This document shows, piece by piece, positions 11,857-20,770 of a stretch of 64,000 nt of DNA. Made by a program: the position numbers and the translations under genes. Origin of the DNA: an uncultured Nocardioides sp. (GTDB lineage Bacteria > Actinomycetota > Actinomycetes > Propionibacteriales > Nocardioidaceae). The stretch lies in contig NZ_CANKZF010000002.1 of the NCBI RefSeq assembly GCF_947488515.1, forward strand, positions 780,294-844,293. The letters are read 5' to 3'. The notes beneath the pieces are model-generated. The model was given only the letters and a program-made list of their open reading frames with translations, ran no database searches and was not told the DNA's origin. Every line of letters begins with the position of its first letter. The stretch's first letter is position 1.

Positions 11857-12633
11857 ATGATCGAGATCCTCACCCCGGCCCAGGTCGACCGCGCCCGCCA
11901 CACCGGCGCCCTCGTCGGCAACATCCTGCAGACGCTGCGCTCGCGCAGCGAGGTCGGGACCAACCTGCTCGACCTCGACCGCTGGACGGCCGAGATGATC
12001 CGCGAGGCCGGCGCCGAGTCCTGCTACGTCGACTACGCCCCGTCCTTCGGCCGGGGCCCGTTCGGCCACTACGTCTGCACGGCGGTCAACGACGCCGTGC
12101 TGCACGGACGCCCGCGCGACCAGCGCCTCGCCGACGGCGACCTCCTCACCCTCGACCTCGCGGTCCGCCTCGACGGGGTCGCCGCCGACTCCGCGATCAG
12201 CTTCGTGGTGGGGGAGAGCCGCCCCGCGGGGAGCGTCGAGCTGATCGAGACCACCCAGCGGGCGCTGGCCGCCGGCATCGCCGCCGCCGGCCCCGGTGCC
12301 CGGATCGGCGACCTCTCCCACGCGATCGGCACGGTCCTGCACGACGCGGGCTACCCGATCAACATGCAGTTCGGCGGCCACGGCATCGGCACGACGATGC
12401 ACCAGGACCCCCACGTGTCCAACGACGGCCGACCGGGCCGGGGCTACAAGCTCCGCCCCGGCCTGCTGCTGGCGCTCGAGCCGTGGATCATGGTCGACAC
12501 CGACGAGCTGGTTACCGACGACGACGGCTGGACGCTGCGCAGCGCCACCGGCTGCCTGACGGCTCACAGCGAGCACACGATCGCCATCACGGAGGACGGC
12601 GCGGAGGTCCTGACCCTCGCGACCTCCGCCTGA
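11857..12633 (+). CDS. map: Methionine aminopeptidase, type I
   Basis: A 258-residue cytoplasmic metallopeptidase that removes the initiator methionine from new proteins. All five metal ligands are recognisable: Asp in TLDLAVRLDG, Asp in VAADSA, His in GGHGIGTTMHQ, Glu in LALEPW and Glu in SEHTI. The substrate-site His lies in GHYVCTAVND. The protein starts with MIEILTPAQ, so it lacks the N-terminal SH3-binding extension seen in some actinobacterial paralogues. GATGAT at 11842-11847, 9 bases before the ATG, is a possible leaderless -10. The gene ends 5 bases from the convergent MMPL gene. A second map gene usually accompanies secY in actinobacteria, so this may be an extra copy. Confidence 0.92.
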   Translation: MIEILTPAQVDRARHTGALVGNILQTLRSRSEVGTNLLDLDRWTAEMIREAGAESCYVDYAPSFGRGPFGHYVCTAVNDAVLHGRPRDQRLADGDLLTLDLAVRLDGVAADSAISFVVGESRPAGSVELIETTQRALAAGIAAAGPGARIGDLSHAIGTVLHDAGYPINMQFGGHGIGTTMHQDPHVSNDGRPGRGYKLRPGLLLALEPWIMVDTDELVTDDDGWTLRSATGCLTAHSEHTIAITEDGAEVLTLATSA

Positions 12634-12638
12634 GGCGG

Positions 12639-14789
12639 CTAGTGCACCGTCTCGAGCGGGGCCTCCGTCTCGCTCTCGGTGAGCGGGGTGTCGGCTGAGT
12701 CGAGCTTGCTCGGCCACCAGATCTTGCCGCCCAGGTCGAGGTTGAGCGCCGTGACCAGGACCGACCGGACGACGAGCGTGTCGAGCATGACGCCGAGCGC
12801 CACGGCCACGCCCAGCTCGGCGAGGAACACCAGCGGCAGCGAGCCGAGCACCAGGAAGGTGGCGGCGAGGACGATGCCGGCCGAGGTGATGACGCCGCCG
12901 GTCGATGCCAGGCCGATCAGGGAGCCCTTGCGGGTGCCGTAGGTGACGGTCTCCTCCCTCACCCGGGTCATCAGGAAGATGTTGTAGTCGATCCCCAGCG
13001 CCACGAGGAACACGAACGCGAACAGTGGGAACCCTGGGTCGGACCCGGCGAAGCCGAAGACGTACTCGAAGAGCAGCGCCGAGATGCCGAGGGCGGCGCC
13101 GAAGGACAGCACCACGGTCGCGATCAGGATCAGCGGCGCGACCAACGCCCGCAGGAGCCCGATCAGGATCAGGAGCACCACGCCCAGGACCAGCGGCATG
13201 ATGACCTTGCTGTCCCGCTCGGAGGCGATCTTGGTGTCGAGGTAGAACGCGGCACCGCCCCCGACGACCGCGTCGGCACCCGACACCCCGTGGACGGCCT
13301 CACGGCTGGACTCCACGATGTCGGCCGCGGTGGTGGAGGAGATGTCGGCGTTGACCGTCGCCTCGAACCACACCCGGTCGTCGGAGATCGGCTGGACCTC
13401 GCCCGGGGCGCCGAGCCCCTCGACGCCCTCCAGCGACGCCGCGACCTCGGCGGCCTGGTCGGCGTTGGTGACGACCTGGATCGTGTTGGAGTTGTCGGCC
13501 AGGCCGTGGTCGGTGAGCAGCGCCTGGCCCTTGATGGAGTCGAACTCCTTCGTGTAGGTGTCCTCGGTGGAGAGCCCGGACGCGTCGAGCCGGAACAGGC
13601 CGAGGCAGGCGAGCAGCAGGAGACCGGTGGTCGTGAGCCAGACCCGGCGCGGGCGGTGGCTGATCGCGCGACCGACGCGGGCCCAGAAGCCGTTGGCGGT
13701 GGGCTCGGCGCTGCGGTAGGCGGGGCGCTTGGGCCAGAAGACCCAACGGCCGCAGATCACCAGCAGCGCCGGCAGCAGCGTCACCATCACGAGCATGGTG
13801 ACGGCGACGCCGATGGCGAGGACCGGGCCGAGGCCGGCGGTGGAGTTGAGGTCGGCGAACGACAGGCACAGCATGCCGACGGCGACGGTCGCCGCGCTGG
13901 CGAAGATCGCCGGCGCCGCGCGGTGCAGCGCGAACGCCATCGCCTCGTGGCGGTCCTCGTGACGACGGAGCTCCTCCCGGTATCGGGCGACGAGCAGCAA
14001 CGCGTAGTCGGTGCCGGCTCCGATCACCAGGATGCTCAGGATGGCCTGGCTCTGGCCGTTGACCGTGAGGTCGGCGTACTTCGCGAGGAGGTAGACCAGG
14101 CCGGTCGCGATGAAGTTGGCCGAGACCGCACACAGGATCGGGAGCAGCCAGAGGATCGGGCTCCGGTAGGTGAAGAGCAGGATCACGATGACGACGGCGA
14201 GCGTCGCGAAGATCAGGTTGGTGTCGATGCCCTCGAAGGCCTCGGCGGAGTCGGCGGCCTGGCCGCCGTAGCCGGCGAGGTGCACCTGACCGCCGTCGAG
14301 CGTGGCGATCTCCCGGATCTGGTCGGCGGCGTCGGGGATGTCGTTCCAGCCGTTGGCCCCGAAGTTGAGCACGAAGTAGAGGTACGCCACCTCGCCGTCC
14401 TCGGACACGAGCGTCGGCACCGGGGCCCCCTGGGCCGCGGCCGCCTCCGCAGCCGCGGGCGTCAGCACGCCCTCGTCGGTGACCCCGTCGATCTCGGCGA
14501 TCTCCGGGCCGTCGGCCTCGATCTGGGCGAGGTCGTCCTCGGTCAGCCCGCCGTCACGCTGGTAGACCACCAGGGTGGGGATGTCGTTGGGGTCGACGGT
14601 CTCGGACAGCTCCTCCAGGACCTGGGTCGACTCCGCCGACTCGGGCAGCCACGAGGAGGCCTCGTTGTTCTGGACCGAGGTGAGCTTGGCCGAGAAGGAG
14701 GCCATGATCGCGGTGAGCGCCAGGACCGCCACGAGGACGATCCACTTGGTCACGCGGCCGGTCAGGGTCCCAGCGATCTGTCGGTGCAT
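12639..14789 (-). CDS. MMPL/RND-family membrane transporter
   Basis: A 716-residue inner-membrane protein of the MMPL (YdfJ) type, with two repeats of six helices separated by extracytoplasmic loops. Family motifs include GAGTDYALLLVARYREELRR in the first half (the proton-relay region) and ALGIDYNIFLMTRVREET in the second. Large loops follow TM1 (about residues 35-180) and TM7. I start at ATG 14789 (MHRQIAGTLTGRVTK); the upstream in-frame extension is poor coding sequence. Actinobacterial MMPL proteins export lipids, siderophores or drugs; the neighbouring acyl-CoA synthetase operon hints at a lipid cargo, but nothing here proves it. No regulator gene is adjacent. Confidence 0.88.
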   Translation of the reverse strand: MHRQIAGTLTGRVTKWIVLVAVLALTAIMASFSAKLTSVQNNEASSWLPESAESTQVLEELSETVDPNDIPTLVVYQRDGGLTEDDLAQIEADGPEIAEIDGVTDEGVLTPAAAEAAAAQGAPVPTLVSEDGEVAYLYFVLNFGANGWNDIPDAADQIREIATLDGGQVHLAGYGGQAADSAEAFEGIDTNLIFATLAVVIVILLFTYRSPILWLLPILCAVSANFIATGLVYLLAKYADLTVNGQSQAILSILVIGAGTDYALLLVARYREELRRHEDRHEAMAFALHRAAPAIFASAATVAVGMLCLSFADLNSTAGLGPVLAIGVAVTMLVMVTLLPALLVICGRWVFWPKRPAYRSAEPTANGFWARVGRAISHRPRRVWLTTTGLLLLACLGLFRLDASGLSTEDTYTKEFDSIKGQALLTDHGLADNSNTIQVVTNADQAAEVAASLEGVEGLGAPGEVQPISDDRVWFEATVNADISSTTAADIVESSREAVHGVSGADAVVGGGAAFYLDTKIASERDSKVIMPLVLGVVLLILIGLLRALVAPLILIATVVLSFGAALGISALLFEYVFGFAGSDPGFPLFAFVFLVALGIDYNIFLMTRVREETVTYGTRKGSLIGLASTGGVITSAGIVLAATFLVLGSLPLVFLAELGVAVALGVMLDTLVVRSVLVTALNLDLGGKIWWPSKLDSADTPLTESETEAPLETVH

Positions 14790-14834
14790 GCGTCCAGTCG
14801 AACAGCCCGGGGCCGTTCCGTGCATCGGTAATTG

Positions 14835-14853
14835 CCCTGAGGTCTAGACAGGG
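14835..14853. promoter_or_regulatory. Imperfect palindrome upstream of the MMPL gene
   Basis: CCCTG (14835-14839) and CAGGG (14849-14853) flank the self-complementary octamer GTCTAGAC (14842-14849). It lies about 45 bases before the MMPL start on its coding side, where a TetR-like repressor often binds MMPL promoters. No regulator gene lies beside it, so this is only a candidate site. Confidence 0.3.
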
Positions 14854-14882
14854 TAGGGGCCCGAGCCGGCCCCGATCCCGGG

Positions 14883-15977
14883 TCAGCGGGTCTGGAGCTG
14901 GAACGGCGCCCGGGCGTCCATCGTCCCGCGCCGGGGCGCGACGGCGTACTCCATCGAGCCGTCGACGCCGAGCCGCACGACCGCCCACCGGTCGGCCTGG
15001 TAGGTCACGACGAGCACGTGGTCTGCGTCCTCCCAGACCTCGTCGAAGTACGTCGCCGAGCGGCCGTTGCGGGCCGAGGCGAACGACCTCGCCACCGAGC
15101 CGTCGGCGGTCGTGAGGAGGTCGAGCGTCCCGGGGCCGAAGCCGTCGGCGTACGCCGGGGTGCCGAGGACGTGGCGGTTGTCCGGGGCGATGTCGGAGAG
15201 CTGGTTGTCGCAGGTGCGCCACTTCACCTTCCAGCTGCGCAGCATCGCGCTGCACGAGCCCATGTCGCTCAACGAGGTGAGGCCGCCGATCCACGGCCCG
15301 CGCCCGGTGGAGGTGAGCCGCAGGTGCGGCGGCCGGTCGACGATGCCGTGCGAGGACGTGTAGTAGGCACGGTGGGGACCGTTGACGTAGACCGTGCACC
15401 CGTTGCTGGTCGCGCCCTCCTTGCAGTCCTCGCCGAACAGCGCCACCGCCCGCCCCTTGCCGGAGATGGGGACCGGGTTGAACGACAGCACCCGGTCGCC
15501 CGCCTCGTCGATCGACCACACCTTGCCGGCCCTGCCCGAGAAGGCGACGGCCTTGCCCTGCGCCGAGACCGCCAGGCCGTAGCCGGTGCGCCACTCGCGT
15601 CGGCCGGGGGTGCCGTCGGCGCCGATCCAGCGAGTCACGGCGGCGCCGGCACCGATGGTCTGGATGACGTGGCCGGAGCCCATCGGCGCGAACTGGTCGA
15701 GGCGGTTGGGCGCGGGTGTGCGGGTGCCGTCGGTCCCGTGGATGACGGTCCGGCCGGAGCGCCGCTCGCTCCAGGCGATGGCGGGCGGGTCTCCCTGCGC
15801 GAGTCCGCGGACGTCGAGGACGGTCGAGGGAGCGGGACGGCTGCTCGTGCCGGCGCCGGAGGCCGCGGACGTCGCGGGGGCAGCCGGCGACAGCCCGGCG
15901 GCGAGGGCGAGGGTGGCGGCAGCCACCAGGGCGGCGCGCGAGGCCGCGCGGAAGGAGCCGCGGAAGGAGGTGGTCAT
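14883..15977 (-). CDS. Secreted protein of unknown function
   Basis: A 364-residue protein I do not recognise. It begins with an Arg-rich n-region, a hydrophobic stretch (AALVAAATLALAAGL) and an Ala/Pro/Ser-rich stretch, so it is exported by a classical signal peptide and has no lipobox. The rest has repeated short strands around Trp, Asp and Gly (IAWSERRSGRTVIHG, VWSIDEAGDRVLSF, VEVTSTG-like turns), suggestive of a beta-propeller, and Cys pairs that could form disulfides (EDCKEGATSNGC). ATG 15977 overlaps the stop of the upstream glycerophosphodiesterase gene by 4 bases (ATGA), so it is the third gene of that operon. Confidence 0.8.
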   Translation of the reverse strand: MTTSFRGSFRAASRAALVAAATLALAAGLSPAAPATSAASGAGTSSRPAPSTVLDVRGLAQGDPPAIAWSERRSGRTVIHGTDGTRTPAPNRLDQFAPMGSGHVIQTIGAGAAVTRWIGADGTPGRREWRTGYGLAVSAQGKAVAFSGRAGKVWSIDEAGDRVLSFNPVPISGKGRAVALFGEDCKEGATSNGCTVYVNGPHRAYYTSSHGIVDRPPHLRLTSTGRGPWIGGLTSLSDMGSCSAMLRSWKVKWRTCDNQLSDIAPDNRHVLGTPAYADGFGPGTLDLLTTADGSVARSFASARNGRSATYFDEVWEDADHVLVVTYQADRWAVVRLGVDGSMEYAVAPRRGTMDARAPFQLQTR

Positions 15978-16855
15978 GTCGAGGAGACGCTCCGGATCGG
16001 TGGCAGGTTGCCGGCGCCGCCGGGAAATGTGGGCGGGAGGCTGCGGCCCTCGTCGGCGAGCACGTCGCGGAGCCGCTCGGGGTGGTTGGTGATCAGCCCG
16101 TCGACGCCGAGGCGCACGAGGTGGCGCATGGTGGGCGCGTCGTCGACGACGTAGGGCACGACCGCCAGCCCCGCCGCGTGCGCGGCGTCGACCAGCTCCG
16201 CCGTCGTGAAGAGCCGGTACGCCGGGTCGTCCACGCCGGAGCGGAAGGGCGACCCGTGGATCGGCGAGATCGCCGTGAAGCCCTGCCGGGCGGCGGTGAC
16301 GACGAAGTCGTCGTCGACCGCGAGGCCGTCGAACCACGGCGACGGCGCCCCGTCGGCGTCCCGGAGGTACTTCGGGGACACGAGCAGGTTGCGCGCGAGG
16401 GCGGGCTCGGCCTCGCCCACGCGGTCGAGCACTCCCCAGTCGAAGCACTGGATGCTGGTGCGGGTGACGAGCCCGTCGACGCGGAGGGCGTCGACGACCC
16501 GCTCGACGAATGCCTCCCGCGTGGTGAGGCCGCTGGCGTCGAGGGCGTCGTACTTGATCTCGAGGTTGACCCGCACCGGGTCGGCGCCGCGCTCGGCGAG
16601 GAGCGCGGCGACCTGCCGCAGCAGCGGCATCGATGGCGGCAGGTCGGCGCGGGTGAGCTCGCGGATCCTCCTCGCGTCGGCCAGTCCTCCCTGGACGGTC
16701 GGGTCGTGGTGCACCACGACGTCGTCGTCCGCGGTCAGGTGGACGTCGAGCTCGAGGGTGGAGACCCCGAGCGCAAGGGCCCGGCCGAAGGCCTCGAGGG
16801 TGTTCTCGGGCCAGAGCCCGGCGCCGCCGCGGTGGGCTTGCAGGTCGAACGTCAC
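15974..16855 (-). CDS. ugpQ: Glycerophosphodiester phosphodiesterase
   Basis: A 293-residue GDPD-family enzyme, which splits glycerophosphodiesters into glycerol 3-phosphate and an alcohol. The TIM-barrel landmarks are near the start: AHRGGAGLWPENT (first catalytic His), ELDVHLTADDDVVVHHDP (Glu, Asp and second His), then NLEIKYD. No signal peptide is visible, so it acts inside the cell. It starts at GTG 16855, whose GTGA overlaps the stop of the acyl-CoA synthetase gene; its own stop overlaps the next gene by ATGA. Tight coupling in this trio suggests a lipid-turnover role. Two more family members lie at 36.7-38.9 kb. Confidence 0.88.
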   Translation of the reverse strand: MTFDLQAHRGGAGLWPENTLEAFGRALALGVSTLELDVHLTADDDVVVHHDPTVQGGLADARRIRELTRADLPPSMPLLRQVAALLAERGADPVRVNLEIKYDALDASGLTTREAFVERVVDALRVDGLVTRTSIQCFDWGVLDRVGEAEPALARNLLVSPKYLRDADGAPSPWFDGLAVDDDFVVTAARQGFTAISPIHGSPFRSGVDDPAYRLFTTAELVDAAHAAGLAVVPYVVDDAPTMRHLVRLGVDGLITNHPERLRDVLADEGRSLPPTFPGGAGNLPPIRSVSST

Positions 16856-18708
16856 GTGTAGAGCTTGTCCACCACGTCGGCGTACTTGGTCCTCACGACG
16901 CGGCGCTTGAGCTTGAGGGTGGGCGTGAGCTCCTCGGACTCCGCGGTCCACTCGTCGGGCAGCAGCTCCCAGGCCTTGACCTGCTCGGGGCGCGACAGCC
17001 GCTCGTTGGCCTTGTCGACCGCGGCCTGCGCCATCGCGCGGATCTCCGGTTTGGCCGACAGGTCCGCGAGGTCGGTGAACTCGATGCCCATCTTGGCCGC
17101 GACCAGCGGTGCGATCTCACCGTCGAGGGTGAGGATCGCGACGACGTACGACTGGCCGTCGCCGAGCGCCATGGCGTGCCCGACGATCGGCGACTCCTTG
17201 AGGTAGTTCTCGATGTTGGAGGGCGCGATGTTCTTGCCCGCCGAGGTGATGATCAGCTCCTTCTTGCGGTCGACCACCGAGTAGAAGCCGTCCTCGTCGA
17301 CCGTGCCGATGTCCCCGGTGCGGATCCAGCCGTCCTCGTCGACGAGGTTGCGGGTCGCGGACTCCTGCTTGTAGTAGCCGGGGGTGTTGACCGGGCCGCG
17401 GCACAGGATCTCGCCGTCCTCGGCGAGCCGCACCTCGACGCCGGGGTTGGGCCGCCCGACCGTGCCGAGCTTGAAGGCGTCGGGTCCGTTGGAGGTGAAG
17501 GCCCCGGTCGTCTCGGTCATGCCGTAGACGTCGTACACCCGCACGCCGAGCCCGCCCATGAACTTCGCGACCTCGAGCGGCATCGGGGCGGCGGCGCTCG
17601 CGGCCCACTGCACCTGGTCGAGGCCGAGCAGCAGGCGCAGGAACGCCAGGATCGCCTCGTCGGCCTTGGCGAAGGCCTCCTCGACCTCCGGCGTCATCGC
17701 GTTGCCGTACTCGCGGGCCTGCGTCCACGCGAGACCCGCGGCCATCGCGTCGGTGACCAGCTTCTGGTTGGCGGGGTCGGGGTCCTCGGCGAGCTTGGCC
17801 GAGATGCCGGTCTTGATCTTCTCCCAGACGCGGGGGACGCCGAAGAAGGCGGTAGGGTGCACCTCGCCGAGCGCGCCGAGGAGGCCCGCGGGGTCCGGGA
17901 TCGCGTGCACGTGGCTGCCCAGGAACGGGGGAGCGTACGTTGCCAGGATGCGCTCGGCGATGTGGGCGAGCGGCAGGTAGCTGATGGTGCGCTGCGGGCC
18001 GTGCAGGCCGCCGGCGTCGAGGGTGGACACCGCCTCGTACATCACGTTGTGGTGGGTGAGCACCACGCCCTTGGGGTTGCCGGTGGTGCCGGAGGTGTAG
18101 AGGAACGTCGCCGGCAGGTCGGGGGTGATCCGCTCCATCCGCTCGTCGACGGGTCCGGTGTCGTCACCGCGGGCCAGGAGGTCGGGCCACGTCATCACAC
18201 GCGGGTCGTCGACGCGGTCGGCGTCGGACAGCATCACCAGGTGGCGGATGGAGTCGACCTCCCCCAGGGCCCGCTCCCACCGCTGGTAGCGGTCGTGGTC
18301 CTCGAGCACCACCACGACGGGGCGCGACTCGCCCGCGATGAAGGAGACCTGGTCCTGGGCGAGGGTGTTGTAGATCGACATCGGCACGGCGGCCGCGGTC
18401 ATCGCCCCGTAGTCGGCCAGCGTGTGCGCGGTGCGGTTGGCGGCCATGATCGCCACGGGGTCGCCCGGCTCGACGCCGAGGTCGATCAGGGCGGCGGCGA
18501 CCCGGCGGGTCAGGTCCCACGTCTCGGTCCAGCTGATCGTCGACCACGTCTCGCCCTCGGGCACGTCGAACTTGTCGGAGAAGGCCGGTGCGTCGCCGTA
18601 GGTCTCTGCGGCCTGCCGCACGGTGGCAGGCATGTGCAGCCCGAGGATGCGGGCCTCGTACTCCTCGCGCACTGCCAGGACGTCGGGGTCGGTCTCGGTC
18701 GCGGTCAT
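16852..18708 (-). CDS. fadD: Long-chain fatty acyl-CoA synthetase (AMP-forming)
   Basis: A 618-residue adenylate-forming enzyme activating fatty acids with ATP and CoA. The AMP/ATP P-loop is TFLYTSGTTGNPKG (about residues 201-214). VYGMTETTGAF and the hinge region IRTGDIGTVDEDGF-VDRKKELI mark the linker before the C-terminal domain, and the catalytic Lys is expected in the final TPTLKLKRRVV segment. Length and motifs fit the FAA1/FadD15-like long-chain branch. GGAG precedes ATG 18708. It heads a three-gene operon with the glycerophosphodiesterase and the secreted protein. Exact chain-length preference cannot be read from sequence. Confidence 0.88.
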   Translation of the reverse strand: MTATETDPDVLAVREEYEARILGLHMPATVRQAAETYGDAPAFSDKFDVPEGETWSTISWTETWDLTRRVAAALIDLGVEPGDPVAIMAANRTAHTLADYGAMTAAAVPMSIYNTLAQDQVSFIAGESRPVVVVLEDHDRYQRWERALGEVDSIRHLVMLSDADRVDDPRVMTWPDLLARGDDTGPVDERMERITPDLPATFLYTSGTTGNPKGVVLTHHNVMYEAVSTLDAGGLHGPQRTISYLPLAHIAERILATYAPPFLGSHVHAIPDPAGLLGALGEVHPTAFFGVPRVWEKIKTGISAKLAEDPDPANQKLVTDAMAAGLAWTQAREYGNAMTPEVEEAFAKADEAILAFLRLLLGLDQVQWAASAAAPMPLEVAKFMGGLGVRVYDVYGMTETTGAFTSNGPDAFKLGTVGRPNPGVEVRLAEDGEILCRGPVNTPGYYKQESATRNLVDEDGWIRTGDIGTVDEDGFYSVVDRKKELIITSAGKNIAPSNIENYLKESPIVGHAMALGDGQSYVVAILTLDGEIAPLVAAKMGIEFTDLADLSAKPEIRAMAQAAVDKANERLSRPEQVKAWELLPDEWTAESEELTPTLKLKRRVVRTKYADVVDKLYT

Positions 18709-18818
18709 CTCCGGCTCCTCAGGATGCTGACAGGGGTGTGGCGGGGGTCACATCATGATGGGCGGCGGCCCCGCTGGCTAGGGTCGAAGGACGTACTCCG
18801 ACCACGCGCCCTGCTCCG

Positions 18819-19325
18819 TCAGCGTGGCGGGAGCCGGTGCAGGACGACGTCCCTGAGCTCGCCGTCGACGGGCGTCGCGGTCAGGTACGTGCAGTGCGGC
18901 TGCCGCCGACGGTCGGTGGGGGAGCCGGGGTTGAGCAGCCGGAGCCCGGTGGCGGTCGTGGTGTCCCACGGGATGTGGCTGTGACCGAAGACGAGCACGT
19001 CGAGGCCGGCGTGCTCGACGCTCATGCGCTCCTCGCGGCCCTTCGCCTGCCCGGTCTCGTGCACCACGCCGAGGCGGACGCCCTCGACCTCGACCCGGGC
19101 GACCTCGGGCAGCCGCTCGCGCAGCTCGCCGTGGTCGTTGTTGCCCCAGCACGCGACGAGCCGGGCCGACCGCGCCTCCAGCTCGTCGAGGAGGCGCACG
19201 TCGACCCAGTCGCCGGCGTGGACGACGAGGTCGGCCTGCTCCACGGCCCGCCACACCTCGGCCGGCAGGTCGCGGGCACGCTGGGGGAGGTGCGTGTCCG
19301 CCATGAGCAGGAGTCGGGTGGCCAT
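18819..19325 (-). CDS. Metallophosphoesterase, YfcE/MJ0936 type
   Basis: A 168-residue calcineurin-like phosphoesterase. The metal-binding set is complete: D10-x-H12 (ADTHLP), GD 38-39 (HAGDWVD), GNND-H 61-65, His89 (VVHETG) and GHSH 114-117. Short family members of this kind are Mn2+-dependent phosphodiesterases with unsettled physiological substrates. I start at ATG 19325; an in-frame TTG lies four codons upstream. The gene is divergent from the small gene at 19379, with 53 bases between them. Confidence 0.85.
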   Translation of the reverse strand: MATRLLLMADTHLPQRARDLPAEVWRAVEQADLVVHAGDWVDVRLLDELEARSARLVACWGNNDHGELRERLPEVARVEVEGVRLGVVHETGQAKGREERMSVEHAGLDVLVFGHSHIPWDTTTATGLRLLNPGSPTDRRRQPHCTYLTATPVDGELRDVVLHRLPPR

Positions 19326-19378
19326 CTGGTCAGTCAAGCGGGGTCGGTCAACTGCGCGGAGATGGGTACCTTCGACGC

Positions 19379-19660
19379 ATGACCTCCGATCAGTCCACCA
19401 CCGACGACATCGTCGCCGAGTCCGCGCTCCAGCTGTGGTCGGCGGCCCAGACCGACTTCGACCCGTTCGAGGTCGACTCGTCGGAGTGGCCGGAGACGGC
19501 CGTGCCGGTCCGCGACGCCGACATCGCGGTCGACACGCGGCTCGAGGTGGACGACGTACGCGCCGCGCTCGGGCGGCTGGACGGGGTGAAGGTCGTGGTG
19601 GGTCGCGAGGCCGGGACGGTCAGCGTGCTGCGGGTGGTGCCGGCGGACACGCCGCTGTAG
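19379..19660 (+). CDS. Small hypothetical protein
   Basis: A 93-residue acidic protein that I do not recognise. It has no signal peptide or membrane segment; a helical N-terminal half (DDIVAESALQLWSAA) is followed by a short alternating strand/helix part (LEVDDVRAALGRLDGVKVVVG) ending in VSVLRVVPADTPL. TACCTT at 19367-19372, 6 bases before the ATG, fits a leaderless promoter and supports this start. Its last 41 bases overlap the 3' end of the convergent HNH gene. Confidence 0.65.
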   Translation: MTSDQSTTDDIVAESALQLWSAAQTDFDPFEVDSSEWPETAVPVRDADIAVDTRLEVDDVRAALGRLDGVKVVVGREAGTVSVLRVVPADTPL

Positions 19661-20003
19661 CCGGCTGCCTCAGCTCGGCCTGCACCGTCACGAGACGCAC
19701 CAGGAAGGCGCGCTCGTCGAGCCGTTTGCGGCGCAGCCAGCCGGTGACCTCGTCGTTGCACTTGCTCGCGTTGCACGAGGCGCACGCGGGGACGACGTTG
19801 AGCAGCGTGTAGCGACCACCGCGGGAGATCGGGAGGACACAGTCCTTCTGCAGCGGCCCGCCCGTCGCACCGCAGTAGGCGCACCCGCCCCAGGCCTCCT
19901 GCAGCGCGGCCCACTCGGCCGGGCTGAGGTCGTGCTCGACGCTCGCCATCCGCCGCTGGCGCTTCCGGGCCGCTCTCGCGCGGCGGGTGCGGGGCGCTGG
20001 CAT
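19620..20003 (-). CDS. Small HNH-endonuclease-fold protein
   Basis: A 127-residue protein with a very basic N-terminus and an HNH core. The zinc-type CxxC pairs are C41-C44 (CAYCG) and C73-C76 (CASCN), and the Asn of HNH is in NVVPACASCN. In place of the usual Asp-His of the first HNH strand the sequence reads KDCVLPISRGG, so the expected metal-base His is a Cys. That may mark an inactive or altered nuclease, or a family-wide variation. Role unknown; free-standing proteins of this kind occur in many actinobacteria without an obvious mobile context. Confidence 0.75.
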   Translation of the reverse strand: MPAPRTRRARAARKRQRRMASVEHDLSPAEWAALQEAWGGCAYCGATGGPLQKDCVLPISRGGRYTLLNVVPACASCNASKCNDEVTGWLRRKRLDERAFLVRLVTVQAELRQPATAACPPAPPAAR

Positions 20004-20039
20004 GGGATCAGGGTAGGGGTGGTGCGTGCCCGATCCGCG

Positions 20040-20654
20040 TCACAGCACCGAGAAGCCCGGCGGCAGCCCGTCCCGCCCGGTGGCGGCGCGCAGGAGCGCC
20101 GTGGCACGACCGTCGGTGACGGCGAGCTGCGCGACCAGGTCGAGGGCCTGCCTGGCAGGGACCGGGGGCGGCTCGGACACCAGGCCGAGGGCGGCTGCGA
20201 GGTCCGCGGTGTGCACGACGAGCTCGAAGGTCCGGGTCGGGAGGTAGTCCGCCAGCCGCATCCCGCCGGCGATCGTGGTGACCACCTCGTGTCCCACGCA
20301 CGCTGCGGCCAGGGGGACCACGCGGGCCGCGATCTCCGCGACGGCAGCGGCCGGGTCCGTGCCCAGCGCCTCGCCGGCCGCCCTGCCACGGTCCGCGACG
20401 TCCGGGCCCGCGGCGGCGGCACGGGTCGCGCGGTAGTAGTCCGCCGTCGACCCGACCTCGACGACCTCCGCCGGACTGGAGAGGTAGGTCTCGACCGTCA
20501 GCAGCGCACGGCTGGTGTGGCCGACCAGGCTGCGCACGTCCCACTCGCCGAGGCCGGGCTCCGTCCACCGGCCGTCCACCAGGGCGGCGGTGGCGACGAA
20601 CCACTCCGCGGCGTCGGCGAACGCCCGGCAGGAGATCGTCCACGAGAAGTCCAT
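20040..20654 (-). CDS. DinB/mycothiol-dependent maleylpyruvate isomerase-like protein
   Basis: A 204-residue four-helix protein of the maleylpyruvate-isomerase N-terminal/TIGR03086-like group. LGEWDVRSLVGHTSRALLTVETYL is the typical second helix with its metal-ligand His, and RTFELVVHTADLAAALG carries the conserved later His. In actinobacteria such proteins are suspected metal- and mycothiol-dependent thiol transferases; the substrate is unknown. I start at ATG 20654: TACGCT at 20661-20666 (minus strand) lies 6 bases before it, while the upstream in-frame extension has no such signal. Divergent from the HDOD gene. Confidence 0.75.
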   Translation of the reverse strand: MDFSWTISCRAFADAAEWFVATAALVDGRWTEPGLGEWDVRSLVGHTSRALLTVETYLSSPAEVVEVGSTADYYRATRAAAAGPDVADRGRAAGEALGTDPAAAVAEIAARVVPLAAACVGHEVVTTIAGGMRLADYLPTRTFELVVHTADLAAALGLVSEPPPVPARQALDLVAQLAVTDGRATALLRAATGRDGLPPGFSVL

Positions 20655-20770
20655 CTCGGGAGCGTAGGGCGCCGCAGCACTGCGCGTCTCCACTCCCCGT
20701 TCGGGTGACGCCCCGATTCCGGTCAGCCCGTATCCCTCAGGTCTCGCCCCGGCGTGCCGATCACCTGGAC

